DNA of 64,000 nt from Paraburkholderia polaris (GTDB lineage Bacteria; Pseudomonadota; Gammaproteobacteria; Burkholderiales; Burkholderiaceae), in assembly GCF_012927345.1 (NCBI RefSeq), contig NZ_JABBGJ010000003.1, positions 186,001-250,000 on the forward strand, read 5' to 3'. A program made the translations under genes and the position numbers. Each line of letters starts with the position of its first letter. Positions within the stretch are counted from its first letter, which is position 1. Below are positions 9,214 to 18,613 of the stretch, in pieces. The notes below the pieces were generated by a model that was not told the origin of the DNA, did no database searches, and saw only the letters and a list, made by a program, of their open reading frames with translations.

Positions 9214-9290
9214 GGAGCGGTAGTTCAGTTGGTTAGAATACCGGCCTGTCACGCCGGGGGTCGCGGGTTCGAGTCCCGTCCGCTCCGCCA
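9214..9290 (+). tRNA. tRNA-Asp (anticodon GTC), copy 2
   Basis: 77 bases with CCA. It is identical to the copy at 8905-8981 except that the acceptor stem is GGAGCGG with CCGCTCC, so both sides of one pair have changed together. Confidence 0.97.
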
Positions 9291-9299
9291 GATTTTAAG

Positions 9300-9330
9300 A
9301 AGCCCACTTCGAAAGAAGTGGGCTTTTTTT
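9300..9330 (+). terminator. Terminator after the second tRNA Glu-Asp pair
   Basis: AGCCCACTTC (9301-9310) pairs with GAAGTGGGCT (9315-9324), followed by a run of T. Confidence 0.9.
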
Positions 9331-9443
9331 ATTTTCGCAGCCGGCCTGCCTGGGTATCGTCCGGGTATGCTCGGGACAAACAGCCATTGCCAGCGCGCGC
9401 GGCCTGTTTTACCGTTGACCCGACCCATCTTCGTCGTTCCACC

Positions 9444-9908
9444 ATGTTCGATCCAACCGAAGCTCCGTCACCGTTTCATCTGCGCCGCGCCAGCATGGAT
9501 GATTTCGAGTTCGCCGAGGCGCTGACTCGCAACAACATGGGTGGCTACTATCGCCGGCACCATCTGGTCTGGCGTGGCGATCTGTTTCTCGGTAGCTGGC
9601 GCGAGTCGGAAAATTTCATTCTTGAAGTGGACGGCGAGCCGATCGGCGTGTTGCGCATCACGCAAGAAGGCGATTCGCTGCATATCCGCGACGTGCAGAT
9701 TGCTGAAGGGCATCGGCGGCTCGGCGCCGGCACGTATCTGCTCGACATCTCGCATCAGTGGGCGCGCGAGCGCGGGCTGCGCGAGTTGCAGTTACGCGTG
9801 TTCGTCGATAATCCTGCCGCGCGGCTATATCAGCGCAAGGGGTACAAGCTGACCGGGCCGCGTCTGGCGCAACTCGGGGCGATCCGTCATCTGGCGAGGC
9901 GCGTCTGA
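9444..9908 (+). CDS. GNAT family N-acetyltransferase
   Basis: 154 residues from the ATG at 9444 (MFDPTEAPSPFHLRRA). Upstream in-frame sequence runs into the tRNA terminator and is not coding. The GNAT fold is visible: motif A with the pyrophosphate loop EGHRRLGAGTYLL near residues 88-100, then the NPAARLYQRKGYK motif near residue 125 that closes the acetyl-CoA site. The acetyl acceptor cannot be told from sequence. The gene stands alone on this strand, convergent with the AraC regulator. Confidence 0.88.
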   Translation: MFDPTEAPSPFHLRRASMDDFEFAEALTRNNMGGYYRRHHLVWRGDLFLGSWRESENFILEVDGEPIGVLRITQEGDSLHIRDVQIAEGHRRLGAGTYLLDISHQWARERGLRELQLRVFVDNPAARLYQRKGYKLTGPRLAQLGAIRHLARRV

Positions 9909-9940
9909 CAGACTACGGCTAGCGGTTACGCTTTGCGCCG

Positions 9941-10810
9941 TCACTTTTGCGCGGTCTCTTCGTCCGCCTCTGTATCACCACGATCTCCGCTCGCCACACG
10001 ATGTTCAGAGCCACGCTCGATGAACGCGCGCGGACTTTCGCCGAATGCCCGCCGGAACATCGCCGAGAACGCACTCTGGCTCTGATAACCCAGTTCTTGC
10101 GCGACATGTGAAAGCGGCCGCCCCTGACTCAATAACGGAATGGCGCGCGCGAGAATGGCCTGCTGACGCCATTGCGAAAAGCTCACGCCCAACTCCTGAC
10201 GAAACAGCCGCGCAATCGTGCGCGTACTCGCACCGACGCTCGATGCCCATTGTTCGAGCGAGTCGCCGTGCGTCGGGTCCGCGATCACGGCCTCGCACAA
10301 CGCGCGCAAGCGCTTCTCGTTGGGCATCGGCACGGACAGCGGTAGTGGCTCCGAGCGCGTCAGTTCGTCGAGCGCGAGCGCGCCTAGCAGTTGTTCGCGT
10401 GTCGCTGAAATGCCAGGCGTATCGAGCGCGGCGATGACTTCGCGTAGCAGATCCGATACTTCGACCACGCGCGGCGTATCCAGTCCGGCCGGAACGGTGC
10501 TTTCGGTAATGTAGAGCGTGCGCAGAAATGCATCTTCGACTGCGACGACTTCGTGTGTCACATGCGGTGGCACCCAGATCGCCCGGGATGGCGGCACCAT
10601 CCATGTCGTGCCGGTCGTCGCGACCCGCAGCACGCCGCGTGACGCATACGCCACCTGTGCCCACGCGTGTGTGTGTCGCGCGATCCGCCAGCCCGACGGC
10701 ATCTGCCGCGAGCGCACGCGGATCGGGTGCGATTGCGTCGGCTGGAATTCGGGCGGAATGTCGGCGAAGCGGATCTGGCTCGACTGGTCTGAGTCAGCGG
10801 ACGAATTCAT
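9941..10810 (-). CDS. AraC family transcriptional regulator with N-terminal cupin domain
   Basis: 289 residues. The N-terminal half looks like a cupin sensing domain (RHTHAWAQVAYASRGVLRV, typical of the AraC family with His residues in the first strand). The C-terminal 100 residues hold the double helix-turn-helix, including VSFSQWRQQAILARAIPLL and LSHVAQELGYQSQSAFSAMF, which are the AraC signature. No obvious target operon sits beside it; the RraA-type gene is divergent, so the 222-base gap may contain its operator. The ligand is unknown. Confidence 0.9.
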   Translation of the reverse strand: MNSSADSDQSSQIRFADIPPEFQPTQSHPIRVRSRQMPSGWRIARHTHAWAQVAYASRGVLRVATTGTTWMVPPSRAIWVPPHVTHEVVAVEDAFLRTLYITESTVPAGLDTPRVVEVSDLLREVIAALDTPGISATREQLLGALALDELTRSEPLPLSVPMPNEKRLRALCEAVIADPTHGDSLEQWASSVGASTRTIARLFRQELGVSFSQWRQQAILARAIPLLSQGRPLSHVAQELGYQSQSAFSAMFRRAFGESPRAFIERGSEHRVASGDRGDTEADEETAQK

Positions 10811-11032
10811 GTTGAAGATCGATCCAATGGATGGAACTCAAAAAAGCAGCGCCTGTAAAACACGGAATCCATGGGCAAGGGGCGCTTAAGTACCGCGCCT
10901 TCCCCTGTGGACCCCCGAAGGCGCGGACCCGAAGGCGCGGACCCAAAACCACCGCGGGCTTCTCATTGTAGGTGTTACATCGAAGTCAACGTTGCATAAT
11001 GTCCCGATTGCACGGATCCCGAGGAGAACCCC

Positions 11033-11527
11033 ATGAGCTTTGCAACCGCTGACTTGTGCGACGCGCACGAGGACCAACTGGCGCTTGGCACGCTGCGTGT
11101 GCTCGAGCCGGTCTTTCACCTCTTCAGTCGCGCCGAGTGTTTCAGCGGCGAGGCGGTGACGCTACGGGTGTTCGAAGACAACGCGCTCGTACGCGCCACG
11201 CTCGAGGAGAAGGGCGACGGCCGGGTGCTGGTGGTCGACGGCGGTGGCAGTCTGCGTTGCGCGCTGGTCGGCGGCAACCTCGCCCAAATCGCCGAGCAGA
11301 ACGGCTGGGCGGGCATCGTGCTGAACGGCTGCGTGCGCGATACGCTGGAGCTCAATGAAGTCAATGTCGGCGTGGCGGCGTTGGCGACCTGCCCGAGGCG
11401 CGGTCAGAAGCTCGGCACGGGCGAGCGCGACGTGCCGGTGCAATTGCCGGGCGCGCTGGTACGTCCGGGCGAATGGATCTATGCGGACATCGACGGCGTG
11501 CTGGTGGCCAGCGCGTCGCTAAACTGA
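11033..11527 (+). CDS. rraA: RraA-fold protein (RNase E regulator / oxo-acid aldolase family)
   Basis: 164 residues covering the whole RraA family. The conserved core [20 protein letters not shown] and the following CVRD (Arg-Asp) metal/substrate site are present. E. coli RraA binds and inhibits RNase E, while other family members are class II 4-hydroxy-4-methyl-2-oxoglutarate or oxaloacetate-cleaving enzymes; the Arg-Asp pair is kept in the catalytic branch. A clear Shine-Dalgarno (GAGGAGA) precedes the ATG. Which role applies is not decidable here. The next gene follows after 55 bases and may be co-transcribed. Confidence 0.85.
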   Translation: MSFATADLCDAHEDQLALGTLRVLEPVFHLFSRAECFSGEAVTLRVFEDNALVRATLEEKGDGRVLVVDGGGSLRCALVGGNLAQIAEQNGWAGIVLNGCVRDTLELNEVNVGVAALATCPRRGQKLGTGERDVPVQLPGALVRPGEWIYADIDGVLVASASLN

Positions 11528-11582
11528 ACCCCCGGCAACCGCCGAGGTAAGCCGAACCCACCATCAAGGAGAGCAAACGACG

Positions 11583-11984
11583 ATGCAGACCGTCTTTGTA
11601 TACGGCACGTTGCGTGCCGGTGAAGTGAACGACCTTAGAGATGCTGCGGCGCGCAACGAGATCGCCGCGCCGAATCTGCTCGGCACGGCCACGGTGCGCG
11701 GTCATCTATTCGACTTCGGCTTGTATCCGGGGCTGGTGGTCGACGAAGCGGGCGTCGACGTCACGGGCGACGTCTACGAAATCGACGATGAACTGGTTGC
11801 GGTGCTCGACGAGATCGAAGCGGTCTATCCCGGAGTCGAAGACCGTTTCCTCGCGCGAGAAGTGATGGTGAAAGTGGACGGTAACGTCGTGAATTGCCGC
11901 TTCTATCCAGTCGCGCCCAATGCGGTGAAGGGTCTCCCGGAAATCAGGTCGGGCGATTGGGTCCAGTACCGCAGCACGCGCTGA
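11583..11984 (+). CDS. Gamma-glutamylcyclotransferase-like protein (AIG2/YtfP family)
   Basis: 133 residues. The N-terminal substrate loop VYGTLRAGEVND and the acidic residue in VLDEIEAVYPG, matching the catalytic Glu of GGCT-fold enzymes, are both present. Family members release 5-oxoproline from gamma-glutamyl amines or peptides, but many bacterial ones are uncharacterised. A ribosome-binding site (AAGGAG) lies ten to fifteen bases ahead of the ATG. Confidence 0.85.
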   Translation: MQTVFVYGTLRAGEVNDLRDAAARNEIAAPNLLGTATVRGHLFDFGLYPGLVVDEAGVDVTGDVYEIDDELVAVLDEIEAVYPGVEDRFLAREVMVKVDGNVVNCRFYPVAPNAVKGLPEIRSGDWVQYRSTR

Positions 11985-12060
11985 GGGGCGGCATAGCTGG
12001 CCCACGGCGAGCGCACCGCGAGTACGTAACGCAAGCATAACGAGGGCATCGCGAGCGCAT

Positions 12061-12097
12061 AAAAAAGCGGCCCGGCAGGCATGCGCCTGTCGGGCCG
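12061..12097 (-). terminator. Terminator of aceB
   Basis: On the minus strand a 13-bp GC stem (12085-12097 with 12068-12080, one G-U pair, ATGC/GCAT loop) is followed by a six-T run. It lies about 120 bases past the aceB stop codon. Confidence 0.88.
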
Positions 12098-12219
12098 TCC
12101 GGTCGGTCAGCCTTGCGACCCAGGCCGCTCTTTCATCTTGCGTGGCTGGTGAAAGCGGGCCTGGTGCGACGTCGTTACTACTGGTAAATGAGGCTGATGC
12201 ATGAGGCCATTCAGATGCC

Positions 12220-13830
12220 TCAGATTTCCTCGTACAACGGCAGCGTCAGGAAGTCGGTGAACTGCTCCGACGTCGACATGTCTTCAAAGATTTGTGCAGC
12301 GCGGTCGTACGGCTTCGTATCGCCGCCGACTGCCTGCTTCACCTTGTCGAGTTCTTGCGCCGACAACTCGCGCACCAGCTCGGCGGTGACCTTGCGGCCG
12401 TCTTCGAGCTTGCCCTTCGGCGAGCGAATCCATTGCCACACTTGTGAGCGCGAGATTTCCGCGGTGGCGGCGTCCTCCATCAGGTTGTGAATCGGCACGC
12501 AGCCATTGCCCGCGAGCCACGAACCCAGATAGTGAATGCCGACGTTAATGTTGTTGCGCAGACCGCCTTCGGTGATCGGCGCTTCCGGGCGGAAGTCCAT
12601 CAGGTCGGTCGCCGTGACCAGCACGTCGTCGCGTTGCTTGCCGATCTGATTCGGTTTGTCGCCGAGCACCTTGACGAATTCTTCCATCGCGATCGGCACG
12701 AGCCCCGGATGCGCGACCCAGCCACCGTCGTAACCATCGCCCGCATCGCGTGCCTTGTCGGAGCGGACACCGCCCATTGCCTTATCGTTCGCTGCCGGAT
12801 CGTTCTTGATCGGGATCAGCGCGCTCATGCCGCCGATTGCCGGTGCGTTGCGGCGATGGCACGTCTTCAGCAGCAGCAGCGCGTATGCACGCATGAACGG
12901 CGAGGTCATCGTGATCTGCGAGCGGTCGGCGAGACAGAAATCGCGGTCGTTCTTGAACTTCTTGATCGCCGAGAAGATGTAGTCCCAACGGCCGGCGTTC
13001 AGCCCCGAGCTGTGTTCACGCAACTCGTACAGGATTTCGTCCATTTCGAACGCGGCGACGATCGTTTCGATCAACACGGTCGCGCGAATCGTGCCGCGCG
13101 GCACGCCGACGGCTTCCTGTGCGGCGAGGAAAATGTCGTTCCACAGGCGCGCTTCCAGATGGCTCTCCATCTTCGGCAGATAGAAGTAGGGCGCCGTGCC
13201 GCGCGCGACCTGTTCCTTTGCGTTGTGAACCATGAAGAGCGCGAAATCGAAGATGCCGCCGGAAACACGCTTGCCGTCCACCGTCACATGCTTTTCGTCC
13301 AGGTGCCAGCCGCGCGGACGCACGATCAGCGTGGCGATCTTGTCGTTCAACTGGTATGACTTGCCGTTCTGTTCGAGCGAGATCGTACGGCGCACCGCGT
13401 CCTTCAGATTGATGTGGCCGGTAATCTGGTTATCCCAGCTCGGCGCATTCGAATCTTCGAAGTCGGTCATGTACGAATCCGCGCCCGAATTCAGCGCGTT
13501 GATGATCATCTTGCGCTCGACCGGACCGGTGATTTCGACGCGGCGGCATTGCAGATCTTGCGGCAGCGGCGCGATCTTCCAGTCGCCTTCGCGCACGCTT
13601 TTCGTTTCGGCGAGGAAGTCGGGACGCTCGCCGGCATCGAGCCGTTTGGTGCGCTCGATACGCGCCTGCAACAGCTGCTGACGGCGCGGTTCGAACGTGC
13701 GATGCAGCGCGGCGACGAGCTCGAGCGCTTCGCGGGTGAGGATCGCTTCATAGCCCGGCTTGATCTCAGCCGTGATTTCCATGCCCTGCGGCAGCTGCAG
13801 CGATGATTGCGATGACAGCGAATTCGCCAT
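12220..13830 (-). CDS. aceB: Malate synthase A
   Basis: 536 residues, the normal length of the A isoform. The start is the ATG at 13830 (MANSLSSQSS), preceded by AAGGAGA; the frame is open further but lacks a ribosome-binding site. Conserved segments include LPKMESHLEARLWND, DRSQITMTSPFMRAY and GGWVAHPGLVPIA. The enzyme condenses glyoxylate with acetyl-CoA to malate, completing the glyoxylate shunt begun by aceA 3 kb away on the same strand. Two TGCAAA repeats lie 24-38 bases upstream of the start. Confidence 0.97.
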   Translation of the reverse strand: MANSLSSQSSLQLPQGMEITAEIKPGYEAILTREALELVAALHRTFEPRRQQLLQARIERTKRLDAGERPDFLAETKSVREGDWKIAPLPQDLQCRRVEITGPVERKMIINALNSGADSYMTDFEDSNAPSWDNQITGHINLKDAVRRTISLEQNGKSYQLNDKIATLIVRPRGWHLDEKHVTVDGKRVSGGIFDFALFMVHNAKEQVARGTAPYFYLPKMESHLEARLWNDIFLAAQEAVGVPRGTIRATVLIETIVAAFEMDEILYELREHSSGLNAGRWDYIFSAIKKFKNDRDFCLADRSQITMTSPFMRAYALLLLKTCHRRNAPAIGGMSALIPIKNDPAANDKAMGGVRSDKARDAGDGYDGGWVAHPGLVPIAMEEFVKVLGDKPNQIGKQRDDVLVTATDLMDFRPEAPITEGGLRNNINVGIHYLGSWLAGNGCVPIHNLMEDAATAEISRSQVWQWIRSPKGKLEDGRKVTAELVRELSAQELDKVKQAVGGDTKPYDRAAQIFEDMSTSEQFTDFLTLPLYEEI

Positions 13831-13853
13831 GACTTCTCCTTGGTCGGTCAGAT

Positions 13854-13868
13854 TGCAAAGGTGCAAAT
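13854..13868 (-). promoter_or_regulatory. Candidate operator upstream of aceB
   Basis: Two TGCAAA half-sites (13854 and 13862 on the plus strand) lie in tandem eight bases apart, between the ribosome-binding site and the likely promoter. Related TGCAACA repeats precede aceA. The assignment as an operator is inferred from this sharing. Confidence 0.4.
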
Positions 13869-13913
13869 GTTGAGATGGGGTTAAAAGGCGTCGTGGGATC
13901 CAGGTGGTAGCTC

Positions 13914-14777
13914 TCATGCGCCAGGGCTGTGGCGCGTGCGGCTGCCACCGGGATTGCCGGTGCTGCCAGGGCCGCTATTGCGGTCGGGCGACGCGAGGGA
14001 CTTCAGAAACGCGAGCAGATCGTTCATGCCTCCGCCCGCGCCATGCGGCGTGACGCCCAGTTCTTCGGCTGGTGCGTTTTGCCGGTTAAGCCAGAAAGTC
14101 GTGAAGCCGAACCAGCTCGCGCCTGCCACGTCCCAGCCGTTCGACGATACGAAGACGATCTCGCGCGGTTGCGCGCCGAAGGCTCGTGTGCCGAGCGCGT
14201 AGGCCGCGGGCGAGGGTTTGTAGGCGCGTACAGCGTCGACGGACAGAACATGGTCGAACAGGCCCGTCATGCCGGCGCTCTTCACGGCGACGTCGAGCAT
14301 TTGCGGATTGCCGTTCGAGAGGATCGCGAGACCGGGCCTTGACGTTGCCCCTGCCCCTGCCCCGGCTTTGCCACCCGCAGGCGCAGGCGCGGACCCGGCC
14401 GACGCCGAAGGCGCGTCGCGCAATTGGCGCAGCGCGGGCACAGCATCGGGAAAAGCGGACAGGCACGCATATTCGTCCATCAGACGCTTCTCTGCCGCGC
14501 GGCCCAGCGTGAGATGCAGTTTCTTGGCGGCGAAGCGCAAGGCGTCGAGCGTGATGTCCCAGAACGGCCGGTAGTGCGCGCCGGATGCGCCGGCCGGATC
14601 GGCGAGCGTGCGCAGTTGTGTGTATTCGATCTGTTTTTGGCGCCACAACTGCGAGAGCGCGTCGCCGTGGCTCGGGAACATCTGCTCCGCGGCAGCGATC
14701 ACCGAATGCACGTCGAAAAGCGTGCCGTATGCGTCGAAAATCACTGCTTTAGGGAAGGGTGTCGTTGTGGCCGACAT
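13914..14777 (-). CDS. Haloacid dehalogenase, type II
   Basis: 287 residues of the HAD superfamily with the L-2-haloacid dehalogenase pattern: nucleophile Asp in FDAYGTLFDVHSV, Ser/Asn in ILSNGNPQML, Lys and Tyr in AYKPSPAAY, and the SSNGWDVAGA motif carrying the Asn and Asp that are special to this branch. It would hydrolyse 2-haloalkanoates to 2-hydroxyacids (haloacetate to glycolate). A Gly/Ala/Pro-rich insertion sits near residues 130-150 and there is a disordered C-terminal tail. The gene ends 83 bases before aceB and is divergent from a LysR regulator. Confidence 0.9.
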   Translation of the reverse strand: MSATTTPFPKAVIFDAYGTLFDVHSVIAAAEQMFPSHGDALSQLWRQKQIEYTQLRTLADPAGASGAHYRPFWDITLDALRFAAKKLHLTLGRAAEKRLMDEYACLSAFPDAVPALRQLRDAPSASAGSAPAPAGGKAGAGAGATSRPGLAILSNGNPQMLDVAVKSAGMTGLFDHVLSVDAVRAYKPSPAAYALGTRAFGAQPREIVFVSSNGWDVAGASWFGFTTFWLNRQNAPAEELGVTPHGAGGGMNDLLAFLKSLASPDRNSGPGSTGNPGGSRTRHSPGA

Positions 14778-14844
14778 TGCCGTGCACTCCTATCAGAGGT
14801 CAGGACGGATTGTATTAGTGATGCTATATGCTCAAAAAGAGGCT

Positions 14845-14862
14845 AAAGATCACTTGATCTTT
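14845..14862. promoter_or_regulatory. Perfect palindrome, candidate operator
   Basis: AAAGATCA and TGATCTTT are separated by two bases, forming an 8+8 inverted repeat in the 178-base gap between the divergent haloacid dehalogenase and LysR genes. This is a natural place for a LysR-type or other dimeric regulator to bind. Confidence 0.5.
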
Positions 14863-14955
14863 TACTTTCATGCACCTAATCTGACGCGCACCGACCACAT
14901 TCCCGTACAGCCTCCCAAGGGGACTTCCCTCCGGGGCATTGCGGCTCCGCCAACC

Positions 14956-15858
14956 ATGGACCGTTTCAAGCAGATCGAGACTTTCGTTACCGTCGCTGCC
15001 AAGGGCAGTCTGTCCGCCGCGGCGCTCGCCGAAGGCGTCGCACCCGCGATCATCGGCCGCCGCATCGATGCACTCGAAGAGCGCCTTGGCGTCAAATTGC
15101 TGGTGCGCACTACACGCAAGATCACGCTGACCTTCGAAGGCTCGGCGTTTCTCGAGGATTGCCAGCGCGTCATCCACGACATGCAGAACGCCGAGGCCAG
15201 CGTGTCGGCGGGCGGCGTGAAGGCGAGCGGCCATTTGCGGCTGTCGGCGCCGGCCGGGTTTGGGCGCAGGCATGTTGCGCCGCTGGTGCCGGCCTTCACC
15301 GTCGCGCATCCGGATGTGTCGATTACGCTGGACCTGTCCGACCGGCTGGTCGATCTCGTCAACGAGGGGTTCGACTGCGCGGTGCGCCTGGGCGAGCTGC
15401 CGGATTCGTCGCTGGTGTCGCTCAAGCTCGGTGAGAACCGCCGCGTGTGCGTGGCTTCGCCGTCGTATCTGAGCCGGCGCGGATCGCCGCACACACTGGC
15501 CGATCTCGCGCACCACAACTGCCTTGCGCTCGGCGCGAGCGCCAATCAGCAGCGCGGCTGGATGTTCCAGCAGGGCGACAAGGTCGTGTCGATCAAGGTG
15601 TCCGGTACGATGGAGTGCTCGGACGGTGCCGTGCTGCACGAGTGGTGCCTGGAGGGCTATGGGCTCGCATGGCGCTCGTGGTGGGAAGTCGGCACGGATA
15701 TCGCGGCTGGCCGGCTGGTCAGCGTGCTCGACGAGTTCGCCGCGCCGCCTATCGGCATCCACGCGGTTTTTCCGCAGCGCCGGCATTTGCCGCTGCGGGT
15801 TCGACTGTTTCTGGACTTTCTCAAGCATACGTACGGTCATCCTGATTACTGGCGCTGA
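14956..15858 (+). CDS. LysR family transcriptional regulator
   Basis: 300 residues from the ATG at 14956 (MDRFKQIETFVTVAAKGSLS); the frame is open to 14608 but the upstream part crosses the promoter region. The N-terminal winged helix contains SLSAAALAEGVAPAIIGRRI and the co-inducer domain follows from about residue 90. It resembles regulators of the DsdC/AaeR-like group. It is divergent from the haloacid dehalogenase gene and may control it. The effector is unknown. Confidence 0.9.
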   Translation: MDRFKQIETFVTVAAKGSLSAAALAEGVAPAIIGRRIDALEERLGVKLLVRTTRKITLTFEGSAFLEDCQRVIHDMQNAEASVSAGGVKASGHLRLSAPAGFGRRHVAPLVPAFTVAHPDVSITLDLSDRLVDLVNEGFDCAVRLGELPDSSLVSLKLGENRRVCVASPSYLSRRGSPHTLADLAHHNCLALGASANQQRGWMFQQGDKVVSIKVSGTMECSDGAVLHEWCLEGYGLAWRSWWEVGTDIAAGRLVSVLDEFAAPPIGIHAVFPQRRHLPLRVRLFLDFLKHTYGHPDYWR

Positions 15859-16103
15859 CGCCGGCTGAGGTGCGGCTGAGGTGCAGATGCAACTCAGGTA
15901 CAACTCAGGTGCAACTGACGTCCGGCGATCTGGTGCAATGCCGCCTTGCATAATCGCCGTGCAGCGGGTTTCCGATATGCGGACAGACCCGCACGATGGC
16001 CTTGACCGCATTTCTGCGAACTACAATCGATTGAAGCGGCTTCGAAGCCGAGCCTCGTGGGACGCTGACGCCGCGCTGCGCACAGCCGGCGACGGAGGGC
16101 ATC

Positions 16104-16538
16104 ATGTTCAGGCACATCCTGGTTCCGACCGATGGTTCAGACCTGTCACGCAAGGCGATAGACGGCGCCATCGATCTCGCGCAGGCCGTCGGCGCGCGCG
16201 TCACCGCTTACGCGTGTCTGCCGCAATATCCGTACTCCCCTTTCTCCGACGTGGTGATCGAGCCGCCGGTCGAGTTTCTGCAGCGCAGCGAGCGTGAGGC
16301 GCGCGTCCATCTGCGGGAAGTGGAGCTGGCCGCGCGCCGTGTCGGTGTCGCGTTCGACAGCCGCACCAGCGTGCATCCGGCGCCGTATCTCGGCATCATC
16401 GAAGCCGCGGAGCAGGGCGCCTGCGACGTGATTTTCATGGCTTCGCATGGGCGGCGAGGTCTCGGCAGCCTGCTGATCGGCAGCGAGACGCAGCGGGTCC
16501 TGACGCATACGAAGATTCCAGTGATCGTGTACCGCTGA
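16104..16538 (+). CDS. Universal stress protein, UspA family
   Basis: 144 residues. The N-terminal strand MFRHILVPTDGSDLSRKA and the C-terminal ATP-binding pattern G-x2-G-x9-GS/T (GRRGLGSLLIGSETQRVL) define the family. Conservation of the Gly-rich loop suggests the ATP-binding subtype. Typical members are induced by starvation, hypoxia or redox stress. A GGAGGG-type ribosome-binding site precedes the ATG. A 13-bp hairpin begins right at the stop codon. Confidence 0.93.
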   Translation: MFRHILVPTDGSDLSRKAIDGAIDLAQAVGARVTAYACLPQYPYSPFSDVVIEPPVEFLQRSEREARVHLREVELAARRVGVAFDSRTSVHPAPYLGIIEAAEQGACDVIFMASHGRRGLGSLLIGSETQRVLTHTKIPVIVYR

Positions 16539-16574
16539 CGTACCTGCCCGCCATTCGTGTCGCGGGCAGGTACG
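16539..16574. repeat. 13-bp perfect hairpin at the end of the usp gene
   Basis: Positions 16539-16551 pair exactly with 16562-16574 around a 10-base loop, directly after the stop codon. No T-run follows on the plus strand, so it is more likely to stabilise the 3' end or act with Rho than to be an intrinsic terminator. Confidence 0.8.
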
Positions 16575-16581
16575 GCATAGC

Positions 16582-16612
16582 AAAAAAAACGCGCCGGCGA
16601 TGAGGCCGGCGC
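16582..16612 (-). terminator. Terminator-like hairpin on the aceA strand
   Basis: On the minus strand GCGCCGGC and GCCGGCGC pair around a six-base loop, followed by eight T. It lies 245 bases past the aceA stop, so the aceA transcript would have a long structured 3' part. Confidence 0.8.
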
Positions 16613-16856
16613 GTCCTATGCTCGCCGCACAATGCGTAGTGCTGGCTTTGTCTCCGCTGTCGACCAGAGTTCGCGCTTTGGCGCGTTACTCTGGTCCCAA
16701 GCAAGATGGTTGCTGCTGCCGTCACTCCCAGCTTCCAGCCATCAGGGCAGGCGGCGTACTCCAGCCCTGATGGCTACTCCTCCCTGACGGCGGCCCTCTA
16801 CCGGGGCCGCTTTTCGTCTGCCTTGCCGTTCTCGCGATCAGACCGCGTTGACCTGC
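16613..16856. other. Structured region between usp and aceA with three further hairpins
   Basis: The gap contains stems at 16662-16670 with 16688-16696 (plus a nested CGCGC/GCGCG with TTTG loop), at 16737-16747 with 16765-16775 (11 bp, perfect) and at 16790-16796 with 16804-16810, the last followed by TTTT on the plus strand. No gene is supported. The density of stems suggests a structured 3' untranslated region or a small RNA. Confidence 0.55.
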
Positions 16857-18161
<1,305 letters not shown>

Positions 18162-18381
18162 GGTGTGCTCCTTGGCTGCCTGTAATGGATATAGGTGACT
18201 CTGTCTTCGTCGAAGCGGGTGGCCGTCTGAGGCGTTTCGTTTCCTCAAGTCTTATATAAGAGTCTAGGCAAAGCGACCGTCGCGCAATAGCGGCCGAGCA
18301 GTGTTTTTTTAATATTTATTTTTGTTAAAAATCAATTGCTTATATCATTCGTTCCGCATTAAGAAACGTCTTTTTCCATCT

Positions 18382-18410
18382 TGCAACAGGGTATCTTGTG
18401 CCGTGCAACA
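18382..18410 (-). promoter_or_regulatory. Candidate operator upstream of aceA
   Basis: Two TGCAACA direct repeats start at 18382 and 18404, exactly 22 bases (two helical turns) apart, in an AT-rich segment about 220-250 bases before the aceA start. Similar TGCAAA repeats precede aceB. The regulatory role is inferred. Confidence 0.4.
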
Positions 18411-18475
18411 CGATTTTTTACGACGCAAAAAAATTTTCCACATCGTGAAATTCGGCGATTGCCCAAGCACGGACG

Positions 18476-18504
18476 AAAAAAAACCGGTGCCTGAGCACCG
18501 GTTT
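18476..18504 (-). terminator. Terminator of the RhlE-type helicase gene
   Basis: On the minus strand AAACCGGTGC/GCACCGGTTT form a 10-bp stem with a four-base loop, followed by a T-run of eight. It lies about 110 bases past the helicase stop codon. Confidence 0.88.
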
Positions 18505-18613
18505 CTTTCGACTAACGGACGGCAACGCCGTCCGGGTCTTTTCAGGCCGCCTTACGCACTGAACGAGCCACGTAAATAGCGCTTTGCCTGATGATTACTG
18601 AGTCGCTGCCTAC

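Larger units (their letters stand above)
18162..18613. other. aceA upstream region
   Basis: This 452-base gap holds the aceA leader and promoter region (notably AT-rich from 18300 to 18440), the TGCAACA repeats, the helicase terminator at 18476-18504 and a small GGACGGC/GCCGTCC hairpin at 18517-18533. No coding region is supported. Confidence 0.7.

Noticed and set aside
12487..13359. 290-codon open frame antisense to aceB
   Set aside because: Shadow of aceB without a ribosome-binding site or domain.
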